Part shown: in pieces, positions 35,698 to 44,738 of the stretch
Numbering within the stretch: the stretch's first letter is position 1
Layout of the letters: the number at the start of each line of letters is the position of its first letter
Origin: UPXZ01 sp964498765
GTDB lineage: Bacteria > Bacteroidota > Bacteroidia > Bacteroidales > Paludibacteraceae
Assembly (NCBI GenBank): GCA_964498765.1
Contig: CAZCIU010000003.1
Coordinates: 1 to 64,000 of the forward strand
DNA: 64,000 nt
Direction of reading: 5' to 3'
Made by a program: the position numbers and the translations under genes
Notes under the pieces: model-generated
Database searches by the model: none
Told to the model about the DNA's origin: nothing
Seen by the model: the letters and a program-made list of their open reading frames with translations, nothing else

Positions 35698-38592
35698 TTG
35701 AATACAAAAACCATCAATATACACCTTCCTGACACCGATGAAACCGTAGAAGTAATCGGCGCTCGAGTGCACAATCTCAAAAACATCGACGTTACCATTC
35801 CGCGTGATGCACTCACGGTGATTACCGGTTTGAGCGGTAGCGGAAAATCATCCCTGGCTTTCGACACTATTTTTGCCGAAGGTCAGCGTCGCTATATCGA
35901 AACTTTTTCGGCGTATGCACGCAGTTTTCTCGGCAATATGGAGCGTCCTGATGTGGATAAAATCACGGGATTAAGCCCGGTTATTTCCATTGAACAAAAG
36001 ACTACCAATAAAAATCCACGTTCCACAGTCGGTACTACCACGGAGATTTACGACTTTTTGCGTCTGCTTTTCGCACGTGCCGGCACGGCGTACTCGTACC
36101 TGTCCAACGAGAAAATGGTCAAATACACCGACGAGCAAATTGTGGATTTGATTTTGAAAGATTACGAAGGTAAAAAAACGTACTTACTAGCACCCGTGGT
36201 TCGTGGACGAAAAGGACATTATCGGGAACTTTTTGAGCAAATCCGCAAAAAAGGCTTCCTGCACGTGCGCGTGGATGGCGAATTGCGTGAAATTACCCAC
36301 AATATGAAAGTGGACCGCTACAAAATCCACGACATAGAAGTGGTCATCGACCGCCTGCTGGTTTCAGAAAAAGATCGCAAACGCCTGCTCGCATCGATGC
36401 AAAAAGCAATGCAACAAGGCAATGGTGTGATAATGATAGCCCCCCCACCTCCCGAAGGGGGGATTAGTTCTCCCCCTTCGGGGGAGTTAGAGGGGGCTCC
36501 TCGCTATTTCAGCCGAAAACTGATGTGTCCAAGCACTGGAATTTCGTACGACGAGCCGGCACCGCACCATTTTTCATTTAACTCGCCACATGGCTATTGT
36601 CCGCGATGCAAAGGGCTGGGATTTGTGAATGAAATTGATATGGACAAAATCATTCCCGATAAGTCTGTATCCATCTACAACGGCGGAATTGCACCGCTCG
36701 GCAGGCACAAAAACAGTATGATTTTTTGGCAGATAGAAGCCATTTTGGAAAAATACGAATGCACGCTGAAATCGCCGATTGCCGATATTCCCGATGATGC
36801 TATTGATGAAATAATGAACGGCACCGACGAGCGATTGAACATCAAAAACCAATCGCTGGGCAATTCCAATTACTTTTTGAATTACGACGGCATTCTCAAA
36901 TACATTGAGATGCAACAGGAAAATACGGCTTCTGCCACCGAACAAAAATGGGCAAATCAGTATTCCAAAACCGTTAAATGCCCGGAATGCGAAGGTCAGC
37001 GACTGAGAAAAGAGAGTTTGTATTTCCGCGTTCACGATAAAAATATTGCCGAATTGGCGGAAATGGACATCGTGGAACTGCATGAATGGCTGAAAAATGT
37101 AGAACCGCATCTTTCGGAAAAACAAAAAGCCATCGCCACGGAAATTGTGAAAGAGTTGAACAGCCGATTGCAGTTTTTACTCGATGTCGGGCTGGATTAT
37201 CTGGCAATGAACCGCCCTTCACTAACACTTTCAGGTGGTGAAAGTCAGCGGATTAGGTTGGCTACGCAAATTGGTTCACAGTTGGTAAATGTGCTGTATA
37301 TTCTCGACGAGCCGAGCATCGGACTGCATCAGCGCGACAACGAGCGACTGATAAATTCGCTGAAAAAACTGCGCGACACGGGCAACTCGGTCATCGTGGT
37401 GGAACACGACAAAGATATGATGCTTTCGGCGGATTATGTGGTGGATTTGGGACCGAAAGCCGGACGATTTGGCGGGGAACTGGTTTTTGCCGGAACGCCC
37501 GATGAAATGCTACATTCGGAAACTTTGACTGCTGATTATCTGACCGGAAAACGAAAAATTGAAATTCCCGAAAAACACAGAGAAGGCAACGGAAAATTTC
37601 TGACCATAAAAGGAGCAAAAGGCAATAACCTGAAAAACGTGGATATTACGTTTCCTTTGGGAAAAATGATTTGCGTAACGGGCGTTTCGGGAAGTGGAAA
37701 ATCCACGCTTATCAACGAAACCTTGCAACCGATTTTAAGTCAGCATTTCTATCGTTCGTTGAAAGATCCGCTAGAATATGTGAGCGTGGAAGGGATTGAA
37801 AATGTGGACAAAGTGGTGCAGGTGGATCAGTCGCCAATCGGTCGCACACCACGTTCCAATCCGGCAACTTACAGCGGTGTTTTCAGCGATATCCGAAATT
37901 TATTTGCATCCCTTCCCGAAGCAAAAATCCGTGGTTACAAAGCCGGACGTTTTTCGTTCAATACTGCCGGTGGTCGTTGTGAAACTTGTGGTGGAAATGG
38001 ATATAAAACCATTGAGATGAACTTTTTACCCGATGTGTATGTGCCGTGCGAAACATGCAACGGCAAGCGCTATAATCGGGAAACGATGGAAGTTCGCTTC
38101 AAAGGAAAATCGATTGCCGAAGTGCTGAATATGACGATTAATCAGGCAGTTGAGTTTTTTGAAAACCAACAATCCATTCTAAAAAAAATCAAAACTCTGC
38201 AAGATGTTGGACTTGGCTATATCAAGCTCGGACAAAGCAGTACAACGCTTTCGGGCGGTGAAAGTCAGCGCGTGAAACTGGCTTCTGAACTGGCCAAAAA
38301 AGATACCGGAAAAACCATTTACATCCTTGATGAACCAACTACGGGACTGCATTTTGAAGATATTCGTGTACTTTTAAAGGTTTTGAACCGTTTAGTGGAT
38401 AAAGGAAACACCGTCATCATCATCGAGCATAATCTGGATGTGATTAAAGTGGCCGACTACATCATCGACATCGGTCCGGAAGGCGGTCGCAGAGGCGGAT
38501 ATATTCTCGGCACAGGCACACCGCAGGAAATTGCGAAGAATAAGAAAAGTGAGACCGGGAAGTTTTTGGAGAAGGAATTACTGACACTATAA
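35698..38592 (+). CDS. uvrA: Excinuclease ABC subunit A with an in-frame palindromic insert
   Basis: DNA damage recognition ATPase of nucleotide excision repair. 964 residues, longer than usual. Start is a TTG; the next in-frame Met is near residue 80, too late. NBD1 Walker A GLSGSGKSS, UvrB-binding insert, zinc region PHGYCPRCKGLGF, signature LSGGESQRIRLATQ, then NBD2 Walker A GVSGSGKST, zinc module CETCGGNGYK...CETCNGKRY and LSGGESQRVKLASEL. The first zinc pair reads CPST rather than CPxC, probably a lineage trait. Residues about 247-267 (PPPPEGGISSPPSGELEGAP) are encoded by a palindromic repeat. Confidence 0.96.
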   Translation: MNTKTINIHLPDTDETVEVIGARVHNLKNIDVTIPRDALTVITGLSGSGKSSLAFDTIFAEGQRRYIETFSAYARSFLGNMERPDVDKITGLSPVISIEQKTTNKNPRSTVGTTTEIYDFLRLLFARAGTAYSYLSNEKMVKYTDEQIVDLILKDYEGKKTYLLAPVVRGRKGHYRELFEQIRKKGFLHVRVDGELREITHNMKVDRYKIHDIEVVIDRLLVSEKDRKRLLASMQKAMQQGNGVIMIAPPPPEGGISSPPSGELEGAPRYFSRKLMCPSTGISYDEPAPHHFSFNSPHGYCPRCKGLGFVNEIDMDKIIPDKSVSIYNGGIAPLGRHKNSMIFWQIEAILEKYECTLKSPIADIPDDAIDEIMNGTDERLNIKNQSLGNSNYFLNYDGILKYIEMQQENTASATEQKWANQYSKTVKCPECEGQRLRKESLYFRVHDKNIAELAEMDIVELHEWLKNVEPHLSEKQKAIATEIVKELNSRLQFLLDVGLDYLAMNRPSLTLSGGESQRIRLATQIGSQLVNVLYILDEPSIGLHQRDNERLINSLKKLRDTGNSVIVVEHDKDMMLSADYVVDLGPKAGRFGGELVFAGTPDEMLHSETLTADYLTGKRKIEIPEKHREGNGKFLTIKGAKGNNLKNVDITFPLGKMICVTGVSGSGKSTLINETLQPILSQHFYRSLKDPLEYVSVEGIENVDKVVQVDQSPIGRTPRSNPATYSGVFSDIRNLFASLPEAKIRGYKAGRFSFNTAGGRCETCGGNGYKTIEMNFLPDVYVPCETCNGKRYNRETMEVRFKGKSIAEVLNMTINQAVEFFENQQSILKKIKTLQDVGLGYIKLGQSSTTLSGGESQRVKLASELAKKDTGKTIYILDEPTTGLHFEDIRVLLKVLNRLVDKGNTVIIIEHNLDVIKVADYIIDIGPEGGRRGGYILGTGTPQEIAKNKKSETGKFLEKELLTL
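36438..36498. repeat. Palindromic element translated inside uvrA
   Basis: About 61 bases with outer inverted ends (AGCCCCC and GGGGGCT) and two inner hairpins (CCCGAAGGG and CCCCCTTCGGGGG). Its base composition is far more GC-rich than flanking uvrA. It starts with the same TAGCCCCC core as copies at 58371 and 62424, but here the TAG is out of frame, so translation continues. Confidence 0.8.
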
Positions 38593-38671
38593 ATCCCGCA
38601 CACTTCGACAAGCTAAGTGGTCGGAAAAAGGAATGCAGAGTGAAATTAAACTTAATAACAAAAAAAGAATT

Positions 38672-38881
38672 ATGAATTCAAAACTTAGCTTATTAATCTA
38701 CGCCGTTGGAGCATTTTTGGTATTTATGCTGCTGACTTGGGTACTCAAAATGGCAGGCGGAAAACTACCCGTTGAAGATGGTTTTTTAGGAGTATTTCGT
38801 AAGCAAGATTTCATTATCGGCGCTGTTGTGGCGATTGTGCTTACGTTTTCACGCATCCAAAAACGGAAATTGATGAAGTAA
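38672..38881 (+). CDS. Small two-segment membrane protein
   Basis: 69 residues from the ATG at 38672, which has an A-rich ribosome site; an upstream in-frame ATG at 38633 would add 13 charged residues. Two hydrophobic segments (about 5-24 and 47-60) and a basic tail (IQKRKLMK). No family recognised. It ends one base before the deacetylase ATG, so it heads a likely operon of deacetylase, glycosyltransferase and ribonuclease genes. Confidence 0.65.
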   Translation: MNSKLSLLIYAVGAFLVFMLLTWVLKMAGGKLPVEDGFLGVFRKQDFIIGAVVAIVLTFSRIQKRKLMK

Positions 38882-38882
38882 A

Positions 38883-40202
38883 ATGAAAGAAAATCTTCAG
38901 GAAATATCCGATTATATCATTCGTTTCCTTTTGGGAAATGAGAATGCTGAATTTTCCAAACTCGTTGGCTACACAGCCAATTCGGCGGAATTTTCAATGT
39001 ATAAAATTGTGATTTTTCCTTCCGATTTTTTTTCAGAAAATGTATTTGGCACTAAGCATTCTATTCCAACTTTGCCATTGAATACTTGGGAAGCTATTCC
39101 TTTGCTTTTCGGAAAGCCGACAGTAGAAATAATAGGTGAAACAACAGTTCTTTACGCCGATATTATCGCATCGTCTTTTTTTTTAATAAGTCGCTATGAA
39201 GAAAGCGTCAACCGTACTGATAGAGATGAACACGGACGTATTCCGGGAAAAAAATCGCTGCCGTTCAGAGCCGGATTTTTAACTCGTCCTATCGTGGATG
39301 AATACGGTAAAGCATTTCGAAAATTGCTTCTTGAAAATGGGCTGGAAATAGTAGAACCGAAAGCCAATTTTAATAAAATTTACCTTACACACGATGCCGA
39401 CCAAGTGGCTCATTATCGGAATTTCAGAGGAATGGCAGGAGCCATAAGTCGGTTTTTCAAAAATCCTGAGCAAACAGTAAAAGCCTTACAAAGCTATTTT
39501 GGATGCATTGAGCATGATCCGTGGTTTAGTTTTCCTTGGTTGTTTGATTTAAGTGAAAAGCTAAAATCCGAAAGACCGAATTTACCAATTGAAAATATCG
39601 TTTTTATCAAACCCGGTGGTGGTAATCTTATGACTGACAGACCACTACACAACATTCAGAGTAACGATTTTTCAAAGCTATTTAATCTTTGTAGAAAATA
39701 TAACGCCAAAATTGGGTTTCATCCTTCGTATCAAGCTGCAGAAGAAAAAGAATTAGTTTCTGCGGAGAAAGAAATACTCGAAACCGTAATTGGTGAGAAG
39801 GTTTATTATAGCCGAAATCATTTTTTGCGAAGCAGAGAACCTGAAGATTTTCAAACACTTATCAATGCCAGACTTACAGATGATTTCACGATGGCATACG
39901 CTGATGTAGCCGGATTTAGACTGGGAACCTGCCGTGCTGTGAAGTGGATAAATCCGCAAAATTTGGAACTGACTTCGCTGACACTTCACGCTACCACAAT
40001 GATGGACAGCACGTTGAGCGACGAGCGATATATGCAACTGGAAGTTGATGAAGCGTTTGCGTTTGCCAAGAAAATGATTGACACCGTTAAAATGCACAAT
40101 GGCGATTTAGTGTTGCTGTGGCACAATACTTCAGTGGAAAAAAACAACGGTCAGTATCATCGGGATTTGTATAAATGGATTATTAACTACCTGAAAAACT
40201 GA
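38883..40202 (+). CDS. DUF7033/polysaccharide deacetylase-like protein
   Basis: 439 residues. The N-terminal 150 residues match the DUF7033-type region of Bacteroidota polysaccharide deacetylases; the C-terminal part has YLTHDADQV (metal-binding Asp region), KIGFHPSY and LLWHNTS, consistent with the CE4 NodB-like fold. Likely removes acyl groups from a surface or wall glycan in the cytosol or periplasm. It ends 3 bases before a glycosyltransferase gene, supporting a joint role in glycan synthesis. Confidence 0.82.
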   Translation: MKENLQEISDYIIRFLLGNENAEFSKLVGYTANSAEFSMYKIVIFPSDFFSENVFGTKHSIPTLPLNTWEAIPLLFGKPTVEIIGETTVLYADIIASSFFLISRYEESVNRTDRDEHGRIPGKKSLPFRAGFLTRPIVDEYGKAFRKLLLENGLEIVEPKANFNKIYLTHDADQVAHYRNFRGMAGAISRFFKNPEQTVKALQSYFGCIEHDPWFSFPWLFDLSEKLKSERPNLPIENIVFIKPGGGNLMTDRPLHNIQSNDFSKLFNLCRKYNAKIGFHPSYQAAEEKELVSAEKEILETVIGEKVYYSRNHFLRSREPEDFQTLINARLTDDFTMAYADVAGFRLGTCRAVKWINPQNLELTSLTLHATTMMDSTLSDERYMQLEVDEAFAFAKKMIDTVKMHNGDLVLLWHNTSVEKNNGQYHRDLYKWIINYLKN

Positions 40203-40205
40203 GAA

Positions 40206-41315
40206 ATGAAACGAGCCATTGTCTGCGTAACGAATGATTTGACAACCGACCAGCGCGTGCGAAAAACCTGTTTAACGCTTCAGAAATGTGGTTTTGAAGT
40301 ACTCGAAACGGGTCGTTTGTTGCCGGACAGTTTGGATTTTAACCCACCCTACGCTACTCGTCGCCCAAAACTTTGGTTCAGAACCGGTGCCGCTTTTTAT
40401 GCCGAATACAACATCCGACTATTTTTCTTTCTTCTTTTCGCAAAGTGTGATTTGATTTTCAGCAACGATTTAGATACGCTTCCCGCTTGTTTTTTAGCTT
40501 CAAAAATTAGAAATAAAAAACTCATTTATGATACTCACGAGTATTTTACCGAAATGCCTGAATTGGTCAATCGGAAAAAAGTGCAAAAAATCTGGAAGTT
40601 TTTTGAAAAACTAATTTTTCCAAAACTTACGCACATAATTACTGTAAATCAATCCATTGCTGATTTATATAGTGAGGAATACAACAAAAACATACACATT
40701 ATACGAAATATTCCGCCAAATTTTACCCCAAATAAAATAAAATCAAGAAATGAGCTTGGCTTGCCGGAAAACAAGAAAATTTTAATTCTTCAAGGCACCG
40801 GAATTAACATTGACCGAGGTGCAGAAGAAGCTGTTTTGGCAATGAAATCCGTTGAAAATGCTGTGTTACTAATAGTTGGAAGTGGCGATGTGATAGGAAA
40901 ACTGCAAAATATTGTAGCTCGTGAAAATCTTGCAGACAAAGTTATTTTCAAAGCAAAAATGCCGTTTGAGGAGCTTCGCCAGCACACGATGAATGCCGAT
41001 TTAGGCTTAGCTTTGGATAAAGACACCAACCTAAATTATCGTTTTTCGCTACCCAACAAGCTTTTTGATTACATACATTCCGGAATTCCGGTCTTGGCGT
41101 CCGAGTTGCCCGAAATAAAAAACGTGATTGAGAAATACGAAAGCGGCTTTTTTATCCCCAATCATCATCCTGAAGAAATTGCTGCGAAAATTAATCGTAT
41201 TTTTGCAGATGAACTCAATTATCTGAAAGCGAAAGAAAATACCGCACGCGCCAAAGCAGAATTGAACTGGGAAAATGAGGAAAAAAAATTAGTGGAGATT
41301 TTGAATTCAATCTAA
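40206..41315 (+). CDS. Glycosyltransferase, GT4-like (GT-B fold)
   Basis: 369 residues. N-terminal acceptor domain, then the typical nucleotide-sugar side: ILQGTGINIDRGAEEAVLAM, LIVGSGDVIGKLQ and PNKLFDYIHSGIPVLASELPEIKNVIEKYESGFF, which contains the EX7E-like donor region. Sugar unknown. It is tightly linked to the deacetylase gene and 11 bases before a barnase-like gene. Confidence 0.88.
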   Translation: MKRAIVCVTNDLTTDQRVRKTCLTLQKCGFEVLETGRLLPDSLDFNPPYATRRPKLWFRTGAAFYAEYNIRLFFFLLFAKCDLIFSNDLDTLPACFLASKIRNKKLIYDTHEYFTEMPELVNRKKVQKIWKFFEKLIFPKLTHIITVNQSIADLYSEEYNKNIHIIRNIPPNFTPNKIKSRNELGLPENKKILILQGTGINIDRGAEEAVLAMKSVENAVLLIVGSGDVIGKLQNIVARENLADKVIFKAKMPFEELRQHTMNADLGLALDKDTNLNYRFSLPNKLFDYIHSGIPVLASELPEIKNVIEKYESGFFIPNHHPEEIAAKINRIFADELNYLKAKENTARAKAELNWENEEKKLVEILNSI

Positions 41316-41326
41316 AATTCACAAAA

Positions 41327-41815
41327 ATGCAAAAGAAAACCTCACGAATAATCATTGCTTTATTACTAGTAATCATCGGATTGCTGGTATATTCTCTGTT
41401 TTTCAAATCGAGTGACAAAACATCCGATCAAGCAATTAAAAATAAAACTGAAACGGTTGATTTTGAGCAATCAAAACCAGCTTCTATCGACGAACTCACA
41501 AGCGAAAAAATAGTAGTGCCGCACGTGAAAAAATACAATCAATTGCCTGAATATTATATCACGAAAAAAACAGCGAGAAATGGAGGTTGGATTGCTTCAG
41601 AAGGCAATCTGTGCGATGTATTGCCCGGAAAAGCCATCGGTGGTGACGTGTTCACGAACAGAGAAAAACGACTTCCCGTAAAAAAAGGGAGAACCTGGTA
41701 CGAAGCCGACCTAAACTACAACTGCGGCCGCCGAAATGCAGACAGGCTCGTGTTTTCTAACGACGGACTGATTTACGTAACCTACGACCATTATAAAACA
41801 TTTGAAGAAAGATGA
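41327..41815 (+). CDS. Barnase-type ribonuclease (N1/T1 family), membrane-anchored or exported
   Basis: 162 residues: one hydrophobic segment at about 9-26 (signal or anchor), a 40-residue linker, then a barnase domain from about 66. Aligned to barnase from memory with a constant offset of 53 and no gaps, the catalytic residues are kept: E126 (Glu73), R136 (Arg83), R140 (Arg87) and H155 (His102). Two cysteines, C96 and C133, fall at barnase 43 and 80, suggesting a natural disulfide. Its stop overlaps the start of a barstar-family gene by 4 bases. It should act outside the cytosol, either as a nuclease for scavenging or as a toxin. Confidence 0.93.
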   Translation: MQKKTSRIIIALLLVIIGLLVYSLFFKSSDKTSDQAIKNKTETVDFEQSKPASIDELTSEKIVVPHVKKYNQLPEYYITKKTARNGGWIASEGNLCDVLPGKAIGGDVFTNREKRLPVKKGRTWYEADLNYNCGRRNADRLVFSNDGLIYVTYDHYKTFEER

Positions 41816-42120
41816 CAAAACACATTTTCGATTTTGAACAAATCAAAACTTACGACGATTTTTATCGTCTGGCGATGCTCGAACTGGATTTGCCGGATTA
41901 TTTTGGAAATAATCTGGATGCGCTTTGGGATAGTGTAACCGGATACATTGAATTACCGGTTGATATTGAATTTATCAATCTTTCGCTATCACAATTAGAT
42001 GAATTTGAGGAACTTCTACTCTTATTCGAAGATGCTGCGATGGATTTGGAAGAAGATGTATTTTTTGAGTTTTCGCTACGTAAAGAAGACCAGGAACTGT
42101 TGATGAATGACGAAGATTAA
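41812..42120 (+). CDS. Barstar-family ribonuclease inhibitor
   Basis: 102 residues, close to barstar length. The DLPDYFGNNLDALWDSVTGYI segment corresponds to the barstar helix that plugs the barnase active site (with the key Asp in the LDALWD part), and the FEELLLLFEDA segment to a later helix. It overlaps the nuclease gene by ATGA, indicating translational coupling so that the inhibitor protects the cytosol before the nuclease is exported. The C-terminus is very acidic. Confidence 0.92.
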   Translation: MTKHIFDFEQIKTYDDFYRLAMLELDLPDYFGNNLDALWDSVTGYIELPVDIEFINLSLSQLDEFEELLLLFEDAAMDLEEDVFFEFSLRKEDQELLMNDED

Positions 42121-42167
42121 GAAATCTCAGCCATTTCTATAAAGTTTCAATAAAATCTGCTAGAGCT

Positions 42168-43064
42168 ATGTGGGCAATCGGAGCTTTTGTCTCGTCATTT
42201 TTACTGGGAATTTACAATATTTTCCAAAAAGCATCGCTTAAAGAAAATGCCGTTCTCAGCGTTCTGACAATTTCTACGGTTTTAAGTTGCCTCTTTTTTC
42301 TGCCCATAATTTTACTTTCTCACAGCGGAATTTTAGCTACAGACAGTTTCTTTTTTGTCCCAAAAGGCAATCTCGAAGCACATCTTTACGTAGTACTGAA
42401 ATCCTGTATTGTCTTTTCATCCTGGTTTTTTGGCTACTACGCCATCAAGCATCTTTCTATCACGCTTGTAGGTCCGGTAAAAGCCACACAGCCCATCCTC
42501 ACGCTATTTGGTGCCACTTTGCTTTTAGGAGAACGATTGAATATCTACCAATGGATAGGCGTTTCGCTGGCTGTACTTTCCTTATTTCTTCTGAGCCGCT
42601 CAAGCCAAAGTGAAGGCGTACATTTTCGAAGCAATAAATTTGTTTGGCTGCTATTTTTATCGGTATTTTTCGGAGCTATCAGTGGACTTTACGATAAATT
42701 TCTGATGGGATTTCAAGACCGAATGTTTGTACAAAGTTGGTTTCTACTCTATCAGAGCATTCTCACCGGAATTTTCTTTCTCATTTTAAGAAAAAACAAA
42801 ATTTTTGGTGCCACCAAATTTCAATGGCGCTACACCATTCCTTTCATCGCTGTTTTCCTTTCGGCGGCAGATTTAGTTTATTTCTGGGCATTGAGCCAGG
42901 AAGGCGCTATGATTTCCATTGTCTCAATGATTCGCCGCAGCAGCGTGCTGATTAGCTTCTTAGGCGGCGTATTTATTTTCAAAGAACAAAATCTAAAATC
43001 AAAAGCACTCGATTTGCTACTCATTTTACTCGGGCTATTCTTCCTGTTTATCGGCTCAAAATAA
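42168..43064 (+). CDS. EamA-family drug/metabolite transporter
   Basis: 298 residues with ten hydrophobic segments arranged as two EamA halves. GPVKATQPILTLFGATLLLGERL and MIRRSSVLISFLGGVFIFKEQNL are the paired helix 4-5 and 9-10 signatures. Inner membrane exporter of unknown metabolite. It follows the barstar gene by 47 bases. Confidence 0.88.
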   Translation: MWAIGAFVSSFLLGIYNIFQKASLKENAVLSVLTISTVLSCLFFLPIILLSHSGILATDSFFFVPKGNLEAHLYVVLKSCIVFSSWFFGYYAIKHLSITLVGPVKATQPILTLFGATLLLGERLNIYQWIGVSLAVLSLFLLSRSSQSEGVHFRSNKFVWLLFLSVFFGAISGLYDKFLMGFQDRMFVQSWFLLYQSILTGIFFLILRKNKIFGATKFQWRYTIPFIAVFLSAADLVYFWALSQEGAMISIVSMIRRSSVLISFLGGVFIFKEQNLKSKALDLLLILLGLFFLFIGSK

Positions 43065-43107
43065 GCACTTTTGAAGCTTCATTTTTGCCTTATTTTACAA
43101 ATTAGTG

Positions 43108-43115
43108 TATCTTTG
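43108..43115 (+). promoter_or_regulatory. Promoter for proS
   Basis: TATCTTTG 39 bases before the proS ATG, with a TTTTTG -33-like box at 43082-43087, 20 bases upstream. One of the best complete Bacteroidota promoters in the window. Confidence 0.72.
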
Positions 43116-43153
43116 TAATCTTTTAAAAAACAAAGACAGAATTCTAAAATATT

Positions 43154-44638
43154 ATGGCAAAAGTAGAAATAAAAGAACTCACTTCTCGTGCAGTTGATTA
43201 CTCGCAGTGGTACAATGATTTAGTGATAAAAGCCGACTTGGCTGAAACTTCCGCAGTGCGTGGATGTATGGTTATCAAACCTTACGGATATGCAATCTGG
43301 GAAAAAATGCAGGCAGAATTGGACAGAATGTTCAAAGAAACCGGTCATCAGAATGCTTATTTTCCACTTTTTATCCCGAAATCTTTTCTAAGCAAAGAAG
43401 CTGAACACGTGGAAGGTTTTGCAAAAGAATGTGCCGTGGTTACTCACCATCGTTTGAAACAAGATCCGAACGGTCCCGGGCTAATAGTTGATCCGGAAGC
43501 AAAATTGGAAGATGAACTGGTGGTAAGACCAACTTCCGAAACCATCATCTGGAACACTTACAGAAACTGGATTCAATCCTATCGTGACCTGCCGATTTTG
43601 ATTAATCAGTGGGCAAACGTGGTGCGCTGGGAAATGCGTACCCGACTATTTTTGCGTACTGCAGAATTTCTATGGCAAGAAGGACATACTGCTCACGCAA
43701 CCGAAGCCGAAGCAATTGAGGAAACCGAAAAAATGTTGCATGTTTACGCAGATTTTGCTGAAAATTTCATGGCAGTTCCGGTTTGGCGTGGTATCAAATC
43801 CGCCAACGAGCGATTTGCCGGAGCCATCGAAACTTACTGTATTGAAGCGCTAATGCAGGATGGAAAAGCGTTGCAAGCTGGTACTTCGCACTTCTTAGGA
43901 CAAAATTTTGCAAAAGCATTTGATGTTACTTTTGTAAACAAAGAAAATCAGCCGGAATACGTTTGGGCAACTTCTTGGGGCGTTTCTACCCGATTGATGG
44001 GTGCGCTGATAATGACACACTCAGACGACAACGGACTTGTTTTGCCTCCAAATTTGGCACCGTATCAAGTGGTAATTGTGCCAATTTACAGAAACGAAGA
44101 GCAATTGGCTGCCATTACCGAAAAAGTAAACGAAATTACAACTAAGCTAAGAGCTTTGGGAATTTCTGTGAAATTTGATAACAACGACCAGAAAAAACCG
44201 GGATGGAAATTTGCCGAATATGAATTAAAAGGCGTTCCTGTTCGTTTGGCAATGGGTGCTCGCGACCTTGAAAATGGCACGGTAGAAGTGGCTCGTCGCG
44301 ATACTTTGACAAAAGAAACTGTTTCCTTGGAAGGAATTGACAGCTATATCCAAGAATTATTGAAGGAAATTCAAGCTAATATTTTCCAAAAAGCATTGGA
44401 TTTCAAAAATTCAATGACACGCGAAGTTAATTCGTATGATGATTTCAAAGTTGAAATTGAAAAAGGTGGATTTTTGCTTTGTCACTGGGACGGCACGCCC
44501 GAAACAGAAGAACGCGTGAAAGAAGAAACCAAAGCAACCATTCGTTGCATTCCGCTGGATGGCGATAAAACTCCCGGAACGTGTATTTTTACCGGAAAAC
44601 CATCTGCTCAGCGCGTAGTTTTTGCCAGAGCGTACTAA
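43154..44638 (+). CDS. proS: Proline--tRNA ligase, eukaryote/archaeal-type
   Basis: Class II aminoacyl-tRNA synthetase, 494 residues. It lacks the large editing insert of the E. coli type and ends with the C-terminal zinc-like domain (FLLCHWDGTPETEERVKEETKATIRCIP). Motif 1 region YFPLFIPKSFL, motif 2 RWEMRTRLFLRTAEFLWQEGHTAH and motif 3 GVSTRLMGALIM are clear. Cytosolic, monocistronic with its own promoter. Confidence 0.97.
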   Translation: MAKVEIKELTSRAVDYSQWYNDLVIKADLAETSAVRGCMVIKPYGYAIWEKMQAELDRMFKETGHQNAYFPLFIPKSFLSKEAEHVEGFAKECAVVTHHRLKQDPNGPGLIVDPEAKLEDELVVRPTSETIIWNTYRNWIQSYRDLPILINQWANVVRWEMRTRLFLRTAEFLWQEGHTAHATEAEAIEETEKMLHVYADFAENFMAVPVWRGIKSANERFAGAIETYCIEALMQDGKALQAGTSHFLGQNFAKAFDVTFVNKENQPEYVWATSWGVSTRLMGALIMTHSDDNGLVLPPNLAPYQVVIVPIYRNEEQLAAITEKVNEITTKLRALGISVKFDNNDQKKPGWKFAEYELKGVPVRLAMGARDLENGTVEVARRDTLTKETVSLEGIDSYIQELLKEIQANIFQKALDFKNSMTREVNSYDDFKVEIEKGGFLLCHWDGTPETEERVKEETKATIRCIPLDGDKTPGTCIFTGKPSAQRVVFARAY

Positions 44639-44738
44639 AATTTGCTACTATCTGAACAAGAGGCGTTTGGATTATTTTGAAATAATGCTTATTTTCGTCA
44701 ACTGACGGATTTTCAAAGGGATTTGCGAAGCAGCGGAT

